Of a stretch of DNA of 64,000 nucleotides, positions 1 to 13,290 are shown piece by piece; the first letter of the stretch is position 1, and every line of letters begins with the position of its first letter. Below the pieces are notes generated by a model. It was not told the DNA's origin and ran no database searches. It saw only the letters and a list, made by a program, of their open reading frames with translations. Both the position numbers and the translations under genes were made by a program. The stretch comes from Saururus chinensis (lineage: Eukaryota; Streptophyta; Magnoliopsida; Piperales; Saururaceae). The stretch is taken from contig CP141150.1 of the NCBI GenBank assembly GCA_035235625.1, positions 30,024,756-30,088,755 on the forward strand. Reading direction: 5' to 3'.

Positions 1-3000
1 TGTCACTTTGGTTTCTGGAAATTTTGGTGGTTTTGTTCTGCATTGGAGGTGTAGAGGTACCATACATTATCTTTTGGTTTTTAGAATCTGGAAGTATTAG
101 TTGATTGTCACTTTTCATATATATATAAATCTTTTTAATCATTGCTTCTGGATTCCCTTTTGTAAATTTAGGGCCTTCAAACATGCTTGGTGGCTTTGTT
201 ATCCAGGTTTGTATTCATTATGAATTTACTGCTTCATGTGATAGGTACACCTTGACATGTCATTGGCATCCTACCCAACTTGTTGACATGTGAACAATTC
301 TCTGATAATCACAATTTTAATCCATGTTTCATACACCAGTATGTTACTGTCACAGCATTTTTATCATAAGTATAATGCACTGCAAACAATTGTCTTGTGT
401 CTTGTGCTGCGTGAAGGGCTGCTAGATGATGTAAGTATTATGATAAAGTTGATTGGAAAGAATGTTATAGCTGTGTCTATGTTTCTCAAAATGAAATGAC
501 TCAACTACAATGAAATTCATTACAACAGAATTCAATTACAATAATCTTAATTTTGTATGAGAGATTTTCTATGACAAAGTCAATCTCAACAAATTTTGTT
601 GGGACATAACTTGTGGGTGCCATAGCCGCTTCCCTAGGTTTCCGTTTCCCTAAAAGATGGGTTGATGGGATTGTGCATATATGTATACCAAGGTAAACTA
701 TCTCGGTCTTGGTCACCACTTCAGTGTATTTTAAGATCTTTGCGAGATCAAAAAAGTTTCTTTTTTAAGGAGAGCAAAACACAGGGTGTGAGATCAAAGT
801 TGTTGTGCCTACTGTTTCACATTAGTTCATTCTTTCCACATGCACTTTCAGATCCAGGTTGAGTGCAACCTATTAATAAAAACAACATCAACATCATACC
901 TTTTTACAAAATGGGAAATTTATCACTTGAAACAAACTCTAAAAGACATCAAATAGTATTAGACAATATTATTTTATTTTTCTAATTCTATTTCATGCAG
1001 AATAATAAATCTTTAGAAAAATTGTGGAAATGCAGATAAACTTCTTCAAAATTTAGTACTACCATCGTTATTAGTTCTATAGCTTTTGGTTTGGTCATAG
1101 ATGATGTATCAAAACATGAAATTACAGTAATCTGAATAACAGAAATAATATGGATGTTAACTTCATCTTTCCCATCAAATCTTTACTACAATTATAAGAT
1201 ACAAATATGAATCAAATCTTTACAATCTTTATTACAGTCATCAGATACTACATTCTTTGGTTTGGTCTTAAGATACCTCACTGGCAAATAAAACCAATAT
1301 GACTCATGTAGCAAAGCATCCTGATCATTTCACTGACCTCAAATTCAAAACTTGGTTGATGATTGTTTTGATGAAGCCACTTCTTCTCTGTCTTAAATTT
1401 GGCTGCTTTCTTTTGTTTACTTATTTCTTTTTTTTTAAGGGGCAATCCCCTTTTCCTCCTAATAGAGTGTTCAGGGCACTAGTCGTTTTGTTAGTGACTA
1501 TCAAGGCCAAATCGGTTCTCTTATCATTTTCTTTCAGTCTCATTGTTGATTGGAATGTGTCATGCTTTATACCTCCAATTCCTACTTAAAAAAAAAAGAA
1601 AAGGAAAGGAAAAAGTATTTCCCCTGAAAAAAATTAATTTCCTATACTGGGCCGGGAATTATGTTCCATTGCCCACAAAATCCCCATTTGTTGACCTCTT
1701 TAAATTCCATGACAACCACAAAATTCTGATTATCAAAATTGATTTTATAAATAAAACTTCTCATTAGGGCGGGTGTTGCAGTGGGGGAAACTTAAATTAC
1801 AATGAAGCTACAGTGGTACACAATTTCTATGCTGGAAGTCATCTATGATGAATCTCCTGGATGGAAGTCTGTGATGATAGAGTGGCTGGAATAGATGGCA
1901 ATAAAGTGTTGGAAGAATTATTGGAAAAACTATTTAAGGATAAAATGAGTGTTATATTAATCACAATTCCAATATTTGCCATTGTGGTGAATCCACTTGC
2001 AAAACTTCCTTGAAATTTGCATATTGGGTCATTGCAAATGACATGGACTTTTTTAATTTTTAGTGCTCTTAGCATGCTTTCTATAAAAGTTTTGAGATGA
2101 GCTGATCTCAAGAAGTGGTTCTATGCTGTGGGAGAGGAGGGTGGAGAAGGGGAGTTGTTTGTTCAGAACTCCCTTGCTCAGTTTGTACTTTGGAAAGATG
2201 GAAATAAGAAATATGAACAACCCTCCTAGGGTTTTCAGAAAGTGCTGGACAATAGAGAACGAATCAAATAGCTTGATCCAAAATTTTTAGGTTTCTTGCT
2301 CACATTTGCTTTTAAAATGCAAGTTTTTTTAATTACTAATTTTTTTTCTTTAATCACATTCGTCTTGGAAGTTTCTGCATTTCAGAAGATATTCCTTGTA
2401 GGCATTGTTTGCATTGTAGAACCTGACAACAGGTGTCTAATTGTCTGCTATGTTAGAGGAGTATTTGCTCTTGTGCTTATGTATTTGTTTCAAGTCATTA
2501 GTATAAAGTTTATATTAGCTAGATTTACATTAAATTTGCTAAATTGTCATTCAGCTACTTTTTCACATGATTCTTGTCTCACAATATTCATAAGTTGTTA
2601 CTCTATTTTTTTCTACTTACAAGTTTCATATGTTTGATGAGCATCAAATTAATTAAGTGGATGATCCTAGGTGGTTTAAACGTGGTGGAGAGTCATTTGT
2701 CAAAGTTCCATTTTTTGGAGCCGTATCATACCTTACACTTGCTATACTTCCCTTTTGCATAGTCTTTGCTGTTATTTGGGCAGTACATCGACGAAGTAAA
2801 CTTGCCTGGATAGGCCAGGACATTCTTGTAAGTGTTCTTTTGTCTTTTCAATTTATTTGGCTGGAACTGATTGTTTCTTTCTTTGCTTCGTCAATGTTGA
2901 AGATTTTTAAGTATATTTAATGCATGAATGCCCATGGTTTTTCTTCTCAGTTTGATTCTATCATTATTCATTATCATAGTCATTTGATGTGTTGAATGCT

Positions 3001-6000
3001 CTGAATCATAAGGTTTGTTTTTTCTTCATGTAAGTATTTCATGATTTCCTAGTCCTGTTTTTGTTTCCTTTGCCTGGAGATATGACATTTTGCTTTCTTT
3101 CTATCATTTTTGTTTACGAAATATTTTACTTTCTTAAAACTACATTTTGTTGTAATTCCCAATTTATTACTGATTTTTCTATTTAAAATGCAAGAATTGG
3201 TTAACATACATTTAGTTTTACACAGTCACTGTCTTGTGGATTGTTCACAGACGTTTTCTTTCTATATACATCTATACTAGAATGTGTCTCACTGCCTTAA
3301 CATTTTCCATACTAATTAATCCTGAACGGTGTTCCTTAAGTTGTGCTTTTAAGAACCTGATGGATAGTTCAGAAAATAAATGTCCAAGCTTTTGTTGCAG
3401 TCCTTATTTATTACTGCTTTTTCTATTTAAAATGAAAGAATTGGTTTACATACATTTAGTTTTACATAGTCAGTGTCTTGTGGATTGTTCACAGACGTTT
3501 TCTTTCTATATATATCTATACTAGAATGTATCTCACTGCTTTTCACATTTTCCATACTAATTAATCCTGAACGGTGTTCCTTAAGTTGTGCTTTTAAGTA
3601 CCTGATGGATAGTTCAGAAAATAAATGTCCAAGCTTTTGTTGCAGTATCAGTTTTTCCTTTACTATATCAGGTCTTTGTTAGAACGGAGGACAAAAAGTG
3701 AATTTATTGGTGTATTGAATTGGTTTCTTAACAGGGTATAGCACTGATAATTACAGTTCTTCAGATTGTTCGGGTTCCTAATCTCAAGGTAATCTTCCCA
3801 CTTTATCCCCATCTCTTTCAAAACGTGATGCAGATCATCTCTGTAATTTAAGGAGAGTATTCTACAGAAACTGTGAGTTGTTTCTGTGGTTGTTGAAGTT
3901 TTGATGTTTTCATTCATTGAGAAGTAGCAAACAAAATGTTAAATGGTGTTTTACATTGTAATCGAAGTTTGTTGTCCATTTATGACTGAAAATTTTCAAG
4001 TCTCTTATTTTATAGCTCTAATTATTTATATAGTTTATACAAGATGTTGTCCTCATATAGCAGTCTCCTCTGCAAATTTTTTATATAAGGCATTATATGA
4101 TGTGGTCATTTGTCCATGATTAAGTAATCTCAAATTTCTCTTTTTACTCTAGGGTGGTTTTGAGCATTCTGTTGAATGAGGACATAACATGTAGGGTTGG
4201 AGAGGGCGGCAATGGTTGGACATGTTATGTTCCTCATTAATCCTGTCCAACAATTCACAGTAGGGTGATAGGAGAGAAAAATTTTCAATATAACATTTTT
4301 TTGAACACCAAATTTATACAGTTTGAAACAAGTAAAAAAGTTTTGTAAGACCAAGCTTCCTTTGAAAAATGGTAAAAAATAAAAACTAACGGTTCAGGTT
4401 TCCCTTGTCACCCCTCTTGAATGTGGTTTGAGTCATCCTGAATCCATACGTTTCAGTTTGTAGCTTAGGGATGAACTTTTGAAGAGATTACTAGTTGCAT
4501 TATGAGTGTTAGAAAAAGTTACCTCAAAAGTTTGAGCTGTTAAAGGAACACAACCCAACAATGTATATCAAGCCTAGTCTGGCCGAAACAGACAGATGCA
4601 AACAAATTATCCAACACCCCCTGCACGAGAAAGCATGATTTAACAAATGCAGGTGCTTGCATGTGTACTTGCAGTGGCAGGGGCAGGGATTGAAACCAGG
4701 ACTTCCCAGCTCTGATACCACAAAGTTGCCTCAAAAGCTTGAGTTGTTAAGGAATTTCTTAACAATGTATATGAAGCCTAGACCAGCCAAAACCGATAAA
4801 TTTAGACGGATAAATATTTGGAACCTCATATTTCAGACTATACAAAATCAAAATGTTGGCAGTTGAAATCACAAGTTTTGGACTGGCATAAGTTCAAGCT
4901 AGAAGTACTTTAAGAATAAAGAAGAAGGTGTTAGGATGGAGAGAAAGAAGTGGAAAAATTGGTGGATGCTGGTATAGCAATGTCTAGGTTTAGTCAAAAC
5001 CAAGTGGCAAGAACTAGGGTGCTCAACTGCAGAGGCTTAGGTAGTTGTGAACATTGTCATGTCTGATCCCCCATAGGTTGGATACAGAAGGCTGGATACA
5101 CAGTTATAATTTTCCAGATTTGGGCATTTCCATGGCCATGCTGGAAATGTCATATCATTGATGACTTAACTTTCCGGAACCAAGAAAATGTTCATTCTAT
5201 CTTTTATTTCCAGCATTTGGAGGGGTCATTTTTGTTAGAAACCAAGTTGCCTCGAAAGCTTAAACTGTTAAGGAACGACTCAACAATGTATATCAAGCCC
5301 GGATTGGCCCAAACAGATTGATGCAGACACACATATTATTCAACGCTCCCATGCATGAGTAAACATGATTTAACGGATGTAGATGCTTGCACATGCATGG
5401 AATTTTGAGGTAGGGGTGTGGAGCGAAACTGGGATCTCTTAGCTTTGATACCGTGTTAGAAACCAAGTTGCCTTAAAAGCTTAAGCTATTAAGGAATGAC
5501 TCAATAATGTATATCAAGCTCGGATTGGCCCAAAGAGACTGATGAAGGCACACAGATTATCCAACAATTTTAAGCGTAACAAACTCTAGGATACTCTCAC
5601 TTTTGATGTAGATGATGCATTATAAAACAATGTGGAATTGTGTCACAAATATAATCCGGAAGCGCCTTTTTCCAAGAATTTGGGTCATCGACACGGAACT
5701 TGCACTTTCACTTTAGTCTGCGTCACACCAACTCTTTTGTAGGATATAGCGCGCTGCCCCTGGTTCCCTAACCCACTCACTGAGGAGCGGGATCCTTATA
5801 AATCCTGCTGACCCTTGTAAAGTCGACTTCTCCCCTCTTTCTACACACTTCTCAAATGGGCACTTCTAAGCAACTTTTTTCATGCACTGTTATCTCTTTA
5901 CTGAAATCATGTGAAAGATCTAACTGCTGACTTGATTTGGTTAATAAACTATCAAGTAACATCATGTTTTGCACTTGATTAGCGTAAATTTAGTTAATAC

Positions 6001-8115
6001 AAGTATAATCTCATGAATTTATAATTGCTTGAGGTTAGTATTAGTCTTTGTGGATGTTAATATATAAAATTGTCAATACTATGTAAGAAACATCTTTAGG
6101 ATCACCGAGATCATTTTACCCGATCTCCTCGAGTTCTCGTCTCTTTGGCTGACCGAGATCCAAGATAGGGAACCTTGAGCATAAACATATCCTTATTAGA
6201 AATGATACTCCACATCATAAGAAGATATGCTAGCTAATGACCAGGCAACTATACTGGGTGTAACTGTTTTAGCCAATTACGTGCAACTCCTTTTTTCAGG
6301 TTGTTACCTCTAAGATAACTTGATTACTATTTGATATTTGAATATCTGTGATCTCATCTTGATGCGCTACAAACTACATCTGTTCGATATTGTCAAGTGT
6401 AGTTTTATTTCCTTTTCAATCATTTGGTCTTTTTAACATATCTGCAGTTAAAGTTTAGTTAATCATAGAGTGGACTAATTTATTAATTCAATTTTAAACT
6501 TCTGGTTGTTACCTCACTTTTCTCATGCGGACTTTTGCCACTGTGCATGACTAATTTGTTTCCATTTAGAGTTCATATTTCCTCTGATGTTCAAGGAGAT
6601 GTTCTTACTGCTGACTCAACAATAATTTATTTATCTTATGGAATTAGGTGGGCACAGTGCTTCTCACTTGTGCGTTCTTCTATGATATCTTCTGGGTCTT
6701 TACTTCAAAGAAATTTTTCCATGAAAGTGTTATGATTGTGGTACGTTTCTTATCTTCTACATTTTCATGTCTGCAGTTTTTACTGGATATTTTTAAAATT
6801 TGAAAGAGAATGTTAATTGTCTTATTTTGTAGGTTGCACGGGGTGACAAAAGTGGAGAAGATGGTATTCCGATGTTGCTGAAGATCCCTCGAATGTTTGA
6901 TCCATGGGGTGGTTACAGCATCATCGGATTTGGTGACATCTTACTGCCAGGATTATTAGTTGCTTTCTCGTTAAGGTTTGAAAATTATTGCAGAAAATAC
7001 CTAACAAAAAAATTACCAAGGATATTTTCTTTGTGAAAAGAAACACCATAGGAAATTTTCTTTGTGAACATTTATCAATTTTTTTGAGTTTCTGCTTCAT
7101 TGTAATTAATTTTCTTTTAAGTTATTTGAAGAATATCCACCATCATTATCATTGGTCTTGGAACTGTATGTAACCTAGACAGCTTTGTCTGGCACTTGCA
7201 GGTATGATTGGGCCTCAAAGAAGAATTTACGTAATGGTTACTTTTTATGGACAATGATAGCTTATGGTACAGGTGAGCTAATTCATTTTTGTTCTTCTCT
7301 TCAGCAATTTACGATATAGGAAATTTTCAACTAACATGTCAGTTTTTCACTGTATGTGAAGAAAAAAATGTTTTTTTTTATATCAGTGACATATTTCTGA
7401 TCTGTGTATTCCTTTTCTACACTGCACATACAAAAAGATGTTGTAATGCTTTTATATTAGAATACATTGATAAATTTAGTTTTTATTGAATATGCAGGCC
7501 TTCTTATCACGTATGTAGCTCTGAATTTGATGGATGGTCATGGCCAGCCGGCTCTTCTTTACATTGTTCCTTTCACTCTAGGTAGGTCTAGTAGCAGTTG
7601 ACAAAGGGTAATCATGTAGTCTTTCTTTGTATAGGCTGCATGGGGATGTGTACACATTAAAAAACGTACACTCAGTACAAAATTTTAGTAACTTGGTTAT
7701 ATGTTTACGTCTATATATGTAGCAATTCTGATAACCACTTCTAAAAATAGTGCTGTACTGTTAGCTCCGCATAAAAAATTTGTCCCCATGACATGTACCA
7801 AGTTGCAATGAAACAAAATTGGCAATTGTTCACATGGTTTCCTCATTGCTTGTGAATCCCTTACAGCTGTCTTGAAGCAACAACAGGATAATTTAAACTG
7901 CGGCATATGATTGCAATGCTGCCACCTTTATTGAATTTGTCACGGGACATCTATGATTACAACCATCATGCGGGTTTATTTTCTGACCACTTTCTGTTGA
8001 CTGTTTTTCAGTGACTGTTTTGGCATTGGGAAGAAAAAGAGGCGAGCTAAAAAATCTTTGGACAAGAGGAGAACCTGTTAGGGTATGCCCTCATGTTCAG
8101 CTTAACCAACAGTGA
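1..8115 (+). CDS. Signal peptide peptidase-like aspartic protease (SPPL2/4-type), 3' part, spliced
   Basis: Intramembrane aspartyl protease of the presenilin/SPP family; plant SPPL2-5 proteins are multi-pass endomembrane proteins that cleave type II membrane segments. I read nine exons: 1-56 (5' end outside the window), 172-206, 2671-2827, 3735-3788, 6648-6740, 6833-6975, 7202-7272, 7498-7581 and 8012-8115. All have GT-AG borders and compatible phases, together 264 codons and a stop. They give the family sequence in order: [55 protein letters not shown], the first catalytic motif in FFYDIFWVF (YD), [20 protein letters not shown], the second catalytic motif GFGD, and the PAL motif in [11 protein letters not shown]. 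The protein ends [17 protein letters not shown]. All three catalytic signatures are present and no break is seen. The last exon reads through a possible donor after EPVR, which the conserved CPH tail supports. Phase and motif order make the family certain; the exact paralogue (SPPL2, 4 or 5) is not. Confidence 0.95.
207..2670 (+). other. Long SPPL intron, no recognised element
   Basis: The 2.46-kb intron lies between the exon ending ...ALLS and the exon starting with WFKR. It is AT-rich and holds only short open frames without family resemblance. I see no exon, RNA gene or clear transposon ends in it. Confidence 0.6.
3158..3645 (+). repeat. Tandem duplication, 244-bp unit, in SPPL intron
   Basis: Two adjacent copies of a segment containing TTGTGGATTGTTCACAGACG occur, the second shifted by 244 bp (motif at 3234 and 3478). 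Only scattered differences are visible. The duplication ends about 90 bp before the exon at 3735, so it lengthens the intron without touching coding sequence. Confidence 0.9.
4516..5575 (+). repeat. Cluster of ~220-bp dispersed-repeat copies in SPPL intron
   Basis: A segment starting near TTGCCTCAAAAGCTTAAGCTG, continuing through AATGTATATCAAGCC and ending with TTTGATACCGTGTTAGAAACC occurs about four times: ~4516-4730 (complete), ~4725-4800 (partial), ~5239-5460 (complete) and ~5455-5570 (partial). Adjacent copies share their junction sequence, as in a tandem array, with unrelated DNA between copies 2 and 3. The CTGATACCA-like terminus resembles the antisense of an initiator-tRNA primer site, so a retroelement-derived repeat is possible. 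The family is not identified. Confidence 0.7.
5590..6640 (+). other. SPPL intron stretch, unidentified
   Basis: No exon is seen. The part from ~5690 to 5860 is richer in GC and includes a TATA-like CCTTATAAATCC followed by a pyrimidine-rich stretch. This could be the promoter part of an old LTR, but I found no paired ends. Confidence 0.35.
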
Positions 8116-8690
8116 ATTCTATGAGCCTTATAGAAGAACTAGTGTATGATATTTATTGATGTACTGCCATGTATATCCCACAACCATAAGAATTAGGTAA
8201 AAGGTTTTTGAAATGTATAAGCTGATTGTGAGTTGTATCTCCAGATAAAATTTCTACAAGAATCTTGCAATTAAGTGGTGTAATCTGTTATTGCAACTCT
8301 CAAGATCATTGAATTCCAACAAATTGAAATGTCATTGATTCGCCTCACACAAATTTAATGGGGTTGTGCTTATCTGTTAGTACAAATGGCTCTATAAATC
8401 TGGTCAATATATGGTTGTTCCCGGCAATCAATAACAATGCATATTTTCTATGTAGCCTAGCGGTTGGTAATTGCAGTATTTGTAAAAACTACATGTATGA
8501 AAACTGAGTTAATTGAATTTGATAGTAAAAGCAGGTGAACTAATGGGATTAATATGAGATGACCAGAAAATATAAATGGCGTAAACAAAATTATTGATTA
8601 ACGTAGTATTCCTCTTACAACTGATTGTAAGATGGGTTTCTCTGATTGGTATATTAGCCTTCTGCAAAGCTCTCATTAGTTGTCTACAAT
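8116..8690. other. Intergenic, SPPL 3' side
   Basis: AT-rich sequence after the SPPL stop. It holds the unseen poly(A) region of SPPL and the 3' flank of the neighbouring 8-cysteine pseudogene. No gene is visible. Confidence 0.5.
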
Positions 8691-8699
8691 AACAAACTT

Positions 8700-9175
8700 T
8701 TACAAAGTGCAAATGACATGCGATACATGCAAAGCCAGCATATAGATAACGACACTGATAACAAAGAGGGAAGGATGCCCAGCCACTTATTTATATTTAT
8801 TCCCACTTTGATTAAATTATTAATTTGATCATCAAGTATCTTGATGACCGCAGTTAACTTAGCACACAAAACCAACTGGGAAGGTTCTGCCACATGCGTC
8901 TAGCATCACCCCGATGGGCTCGCCAAGATCGACAGCTATAAATCCTTCCCCATTGTAACCACAAAACAATCATTCCTACACTCGTAGCACGAGTAATTTG
9001 AACTTAAACTGCATCTGAAACATCCATATTTTGGAATGGCGTCAAAAGGTTCTTTTGCAGTTTTTCTCACCCTCAACCTCATCCTCTTCTACTTGGTAAC
9101 AGCTCGAGTTCCAGTTACCATCTTCTGAAGTTTGCCCGATGGATGTTGCATAATTGACGGTATGTGCAGATCTGG
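8700..9175. pseudogene. 8-cysteine hydrophobic-seed-protein-like pseudogene 1, internally inverted
   Basis: Relic of the gene that is intact at 16474-16806. The 3' part (8700-8935) is in minus orientation and encodes the C-terminal end and 3' UTR. It is joined directly to a segment of about 230 bp (8936-~9164) in the opposite orientation, holding the TATA box, 5' UTR, ATG (9036) and signal-peptide codons MASKGSFAVFLTLNLILFYL. After that the minus-orientation promoter flank resumes (GGCTTAGCAAAAGTAAAATT). The middle of the coding region, between the second cysteine and the NLD segment, is missing. The plus-strand piece also has a one-base insertion after VPV that leads to a stop. This is an inversion plus deletion inside one gene copy; it cannot make the family protein. 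Confidence 0.88.
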
Positions 9176-9179
9176 CTTA

Positions 9180-9775
9180 GCAAAAGTAAAATTTCAATTA
9201 ATGTTACATTAAATTATATCAGTGTGTTTCTCCCAAAATTGAATTCAGTACTTTGTCAACTTTTTGAATCCAATACTTTTCAAAGAATTCTCAAAAGTGA
9301 AAATTGATATCTGATATGGAAATAGTTGAATCGTGACTTATTAATTCTCCAATCCCACCACCAGCCACAAGACACGAATTGAGGAATGGTGCAAGGTTGA
9401 GTTTGATGCTATTCCACATATAGGAACTTTTTGTGCAAGTGCGTGAATGGTTAGAAAAACCTGAGTTTATATCCTTCCAATGCGCAAGAGATACCATTGA
9501 AAATTGAAATTACTGTGAGATCACAAAGATTTAAACACTATAACTATACAAGTACATACTTCCAAGATCATAATGAACATAAGTTATATGCAATATAATT
9601 ATAAGCATTAGATCAGCCCGTATATGCTTATAGTAAACAACTTTGAGTCCAAATTTCATTAGTTTAATATTAGGCCATAGGTAGTCTGAGGATAATTGTG
9701 ATCGAAAGATTTTACATGTGGAGAGTGCCCTTCCCATTCAATATTTGTTTGGCAGCTACACGTCCCCCTTCTTCT
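9180..9775 (-). repeat. Upstream module of the 8-cysteine gene family (copy 1)
   Basis: This flank matches 16930-17470 and 25770-26190 with few differences; shared landmarks are AATTGATATCTGATAT, ATTGAGGAATGGTGCAAG and AACACTATAACTATACAAG. In each case it lies on the promoter side of an 8-cysteine gene copy. It therefore marks the ancestral duplicated block and is not a gene. Confidence 0.8.
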
Positions 9776-12085
9776 AGGTACTGTGAATGTATTTACTACT
9801 AAGGAAAATCAGCTGAAAATTCTTTTTACAAGTATACAATATATGTAATACAAAACAAAGATCAAATTATATGATTAGACTTCTAGAGAGCATAATAATT
9901 TAGTGCAAACCACTATTTATTTCCTTTTAACCAAGCTCAATCCCAAGAAGAGAATCTCTACAAGTTTTAATTCCTTCATATATAGCTCACTTTGTTTTAC
10001 AAATCATTGGGTATAATAGTAGTAGAAGAAACCAAAACGCTAATTTTAGGTGGACTCATTATATAATCATGTTAGCTTCTACTTATGCTAAGCCATATGT
10101 CAACTGTGCAACATCTACATAAGGGAAAATGGCTTCCTAGTAAGATGTTGTTAAACTAAAAGTTTCTCAAGCAAAGTTCCTCAAAGTATGCTATATACAC
10201 TGAAATTATTGTATTTGTCTTCATTCACAAGGGTGACACCAAAAGAAATTGAATTTATTAATATAACAGATCTAATTCTTATCAAATACTTTATGTATAG
10301 TCCTTCCTCTAGTTAATGGCCATATCCTTGGTAATCTTTTAAAATCATAATGTCTTGCTCTTTTTTTTTATTCAAGAATATTTCACCCATCCAGATTTTC
10401 TTACTAAAATGCCACAACCCCTTTCGCTATCTAATTCACCATACACACCCATTTCCCAAGATAGTCTCAATCATATGTGGATTCCTTTACCAGATTTATG
10501 CCTCACACTTTGGTTCGCACTTATACATACAAATTAATTAAGATAGAATAAATTAAATTAAATTAAAGATAGAGTTTGTATCAAACAGAGGTATCCTTTG
10601 CAAGATATCCATTCAAATCATACTTCCAAATGAACACAAGTTATGCACACATATAATTTGACACCCCATATATTTCAAGAAAAATATAATCTTTTGTATT
10701 CAAATTTTTTTGTCATCAGCAAGTCATCGACATATTAGTGCTCACATTGATGTCGGTAAGCATCGATGTGCTGATTGTTACGTCAATAAAATGGTGAGTT
10801 GCATTTATTTCAAAAATTGTAGAAACATTTGCAATTCGAGATATTTTTAGTGGTTTTTGCCTATTAAAATGGAGAAAATCATGAGATTTTGGGTTTTAGA
10901 TAAATCTTGGAGAAGTCCAAGCATTAGTAGGTATTTTAGAGCAGAATAGCAAGAGGACTCATGCCAAGAAGAATGTTTAGTATGGATTCAAGGTTGGATT
11001 GCACCCTTTTCTATTATATAATGTTGGCATACATGTTTTTCATTCTTTCATGTGTTTTAGGCAAGTTTGCATGTATGCATTATAATTTTCTTTGAGGACT
11101 TTTTCCATATGTAGTGCAGTAATGGTAATTTCATTTCTCAATGGTTTTGCAGTCCATTTTTTAGTATAAACAATAAAGAACTTAATATTTGTAAGGATTC
11201 TACCTTATTTTTTTGGAAGAAAATGATATGAGAATTGGTGTGGTCTCTATTTGTTTTCTTACCGAACATTGGCACAACTACTTATATGTTAGTGATGAAA
11301 AGAAGATGAACAATATCGACACTAACATGCTGAGTCGTGTTGGTGTTTAACTAGTCATTGGTAGTCTGATTGACACATCGGGGTGGCATTTGAAAGGTGG
11401 GCTATCACATCCAAGCCATTGTCGCTACGGTTTTGATGCATCGATGGGATGTCAATGACCATTGACATCCTGGCTGACACGTCAGTGTAGTCATCGATTG
11501 TACATTGACACTTTGAATTTCAAGTATGATTTATGATAATGTTTATGCTATTTGTAAGTAATACAATTGTATGGTTTTTTTTGCATATGGAAGCATGAAT
11601 GGAATATGTTATGCACATATTATATTGGGGTAATAAGTCTTATGTATGTGTGAATCCTTGCAATTGATAAACACCCTTGACCATTGCATTTCGACACCAG
11701 AGGACAAAGGATCAAAGTGTCGGTCGGCTTCAAACGTGAGTTGTTTTAGCCACGTAGATGGAACAGTATAGTATGGATAGGATCTTGGTCTCCTAGATCT
11801 CCAAAGTGTGTGTTATATGTAAAGCGATACCTCTCGAGAAATTCATTCAAATAGATCATAGCATCAAAAGATAAATGGTCCAGTACAAACATAATGTAAA
11901 AAGTTTCGATGATCATAGAAGTTGAAATCTCAACCTCTTGGTCCATGAGCCCTTAAAGGCCTTTGTTTTATGGCATAAATGGAATTTGGCATAGATTTAG
12001 GAAAAAGATGAAGTTGAGTTTGTAGTAGTTAATTATCTTATGAGGTAAAGGCTAAAGTTGAGCCCTTGTTCCATTCCGCCCTATA
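9776..12085. other. Gene-poor AT-rich stretch, possibly old transposon DNA
   Basis: Short open frames show no family resemblance. Between ~10720 and 11520 repeated ATCGATG/GACATT/TGACACATCG words occur, as in decayed repetitive DNA. The region leads straight into the copia fossil at 12090 and may include its decayed 5' part. Nothing else can be supported. Confidence 0.4.
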
Positions 12086-12089
12086 CTAA

Positions 12090-13290
12090 CTCAAGCAACA
12101 TACTGATGGGCTATTGATAGCTACAAAGTTCACTTTGTTGCTAAGGGTTATAGTCATTAGTAAGGTATTGATACTACCTTGTTCATATGAGAATGAGGAA
12201 GTCATGTTCTCCTCTTGGAGATTCATGTGGATGATGTTACTCTTACATGGAGCTGACTCCACACTCATCCAATACTTTCTTCAAAAATTGTCCACCCAAT
12301 TTGATATGAAGGATTTTGGCTCTCTACATTTCTTGTTGGGTATGTTTGTTGCTTGCAGTGCAATTGGCATTCTCTTATATCAGAGCCGTTATACTCTTCA
12401 ACTACTAGATATATTTGATTTGATTGAGATCAAACCAGCTAAAAATCCCCTTGTTGCCGGCATTCAGCACTCTGCCCAGCCCGGCTATCTGACCCATCTA
12501 TTTATCAGATGGTCCGCTTCCTTCAATATCTTCCAATTACTAGTCACTAGACCTGATTAGCCTTCGCAAACAATCATGTTTGCCAATTTATGCCAACACT
12601 GTCTATAATTCGCTTCGAGGATGTGGAAGCGTTACTAACCCCGTAACCAGGCTACATGGGGCTCCGGACGTAGAACATAAGGGGCCTAGATTCATGTACC
12701 ATGTCTAAAGCCCCGTGTGGGGTGGTCACGGAACTTGTCATAATTGAACTGATTCTTTTCACTATGTCAAGGGCACACTCTCCTATGGTCTTAAAATGTA
12801 TAAGAGCTCTAATTTCTCCTTGGAGGCTTATTCTGTTGTAGATTGTATAGGCTGTCCTCACACATGGAGCTCCACTACTGGTTATGCAGTGCTCTTGGGG
12901 CATAATCTTCTCTCATGGGGTGCTAAAAAAAAGGTTATTGACTTCCGGTCTAGCACAGAAGCAAAGTATGGGGCATTTGCTTCCATGTCCATTTTTTCTC
13001 CATTTACTTCGCTGCTTGCAGCTCCATCTTTCTAAAATCCCAGTTATTGGGACAACATTAATGTCAATCATTTGGCCAAGAACCATTTTTCCCATAGCCG
13101 CTTGAAGCACATTGACATCCATGTCGATTATGTTCGTAAACACGTCCTTCATGGTGCCATCCAGGTGTTTCAAGTACATGCCAAGCACCTAGCAACATGC
13201 TGATGTATTTAATTACCATGCGAACCCTCGCTTCCAGCATCTTATTTCATAGCAATCCCTCTATGATCTTGAGGGGGGATATGAGGAAAG
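12090..13290 (+). mobile_element. Ty1-copia fossil: reverse transcriptase/RNase H end, broken
   Basis: The sequence shows recognisable Ty1-copia pol parts in order: the start of the reverse transcriptase domain, the stretch around LSTQFDMKDFGSLHFLLGM, the RNase H region with HTWSSTTGYAVLLG and STEAKYGAFAS, and the C-terminal LKHIDIH-type segment. A purine tract (TTGAGGGGGGATATG) follows near 13270. No upstream gag or integrase and no paired LTRs are evident. It is an old, truncated copy with several breaks. Confidence 0.88.

Noticed and set aside
10350-10541. Two overlapping 60-codon frames
   Set aside because: Chance frames in AT-rich DNA with no family resemblance.
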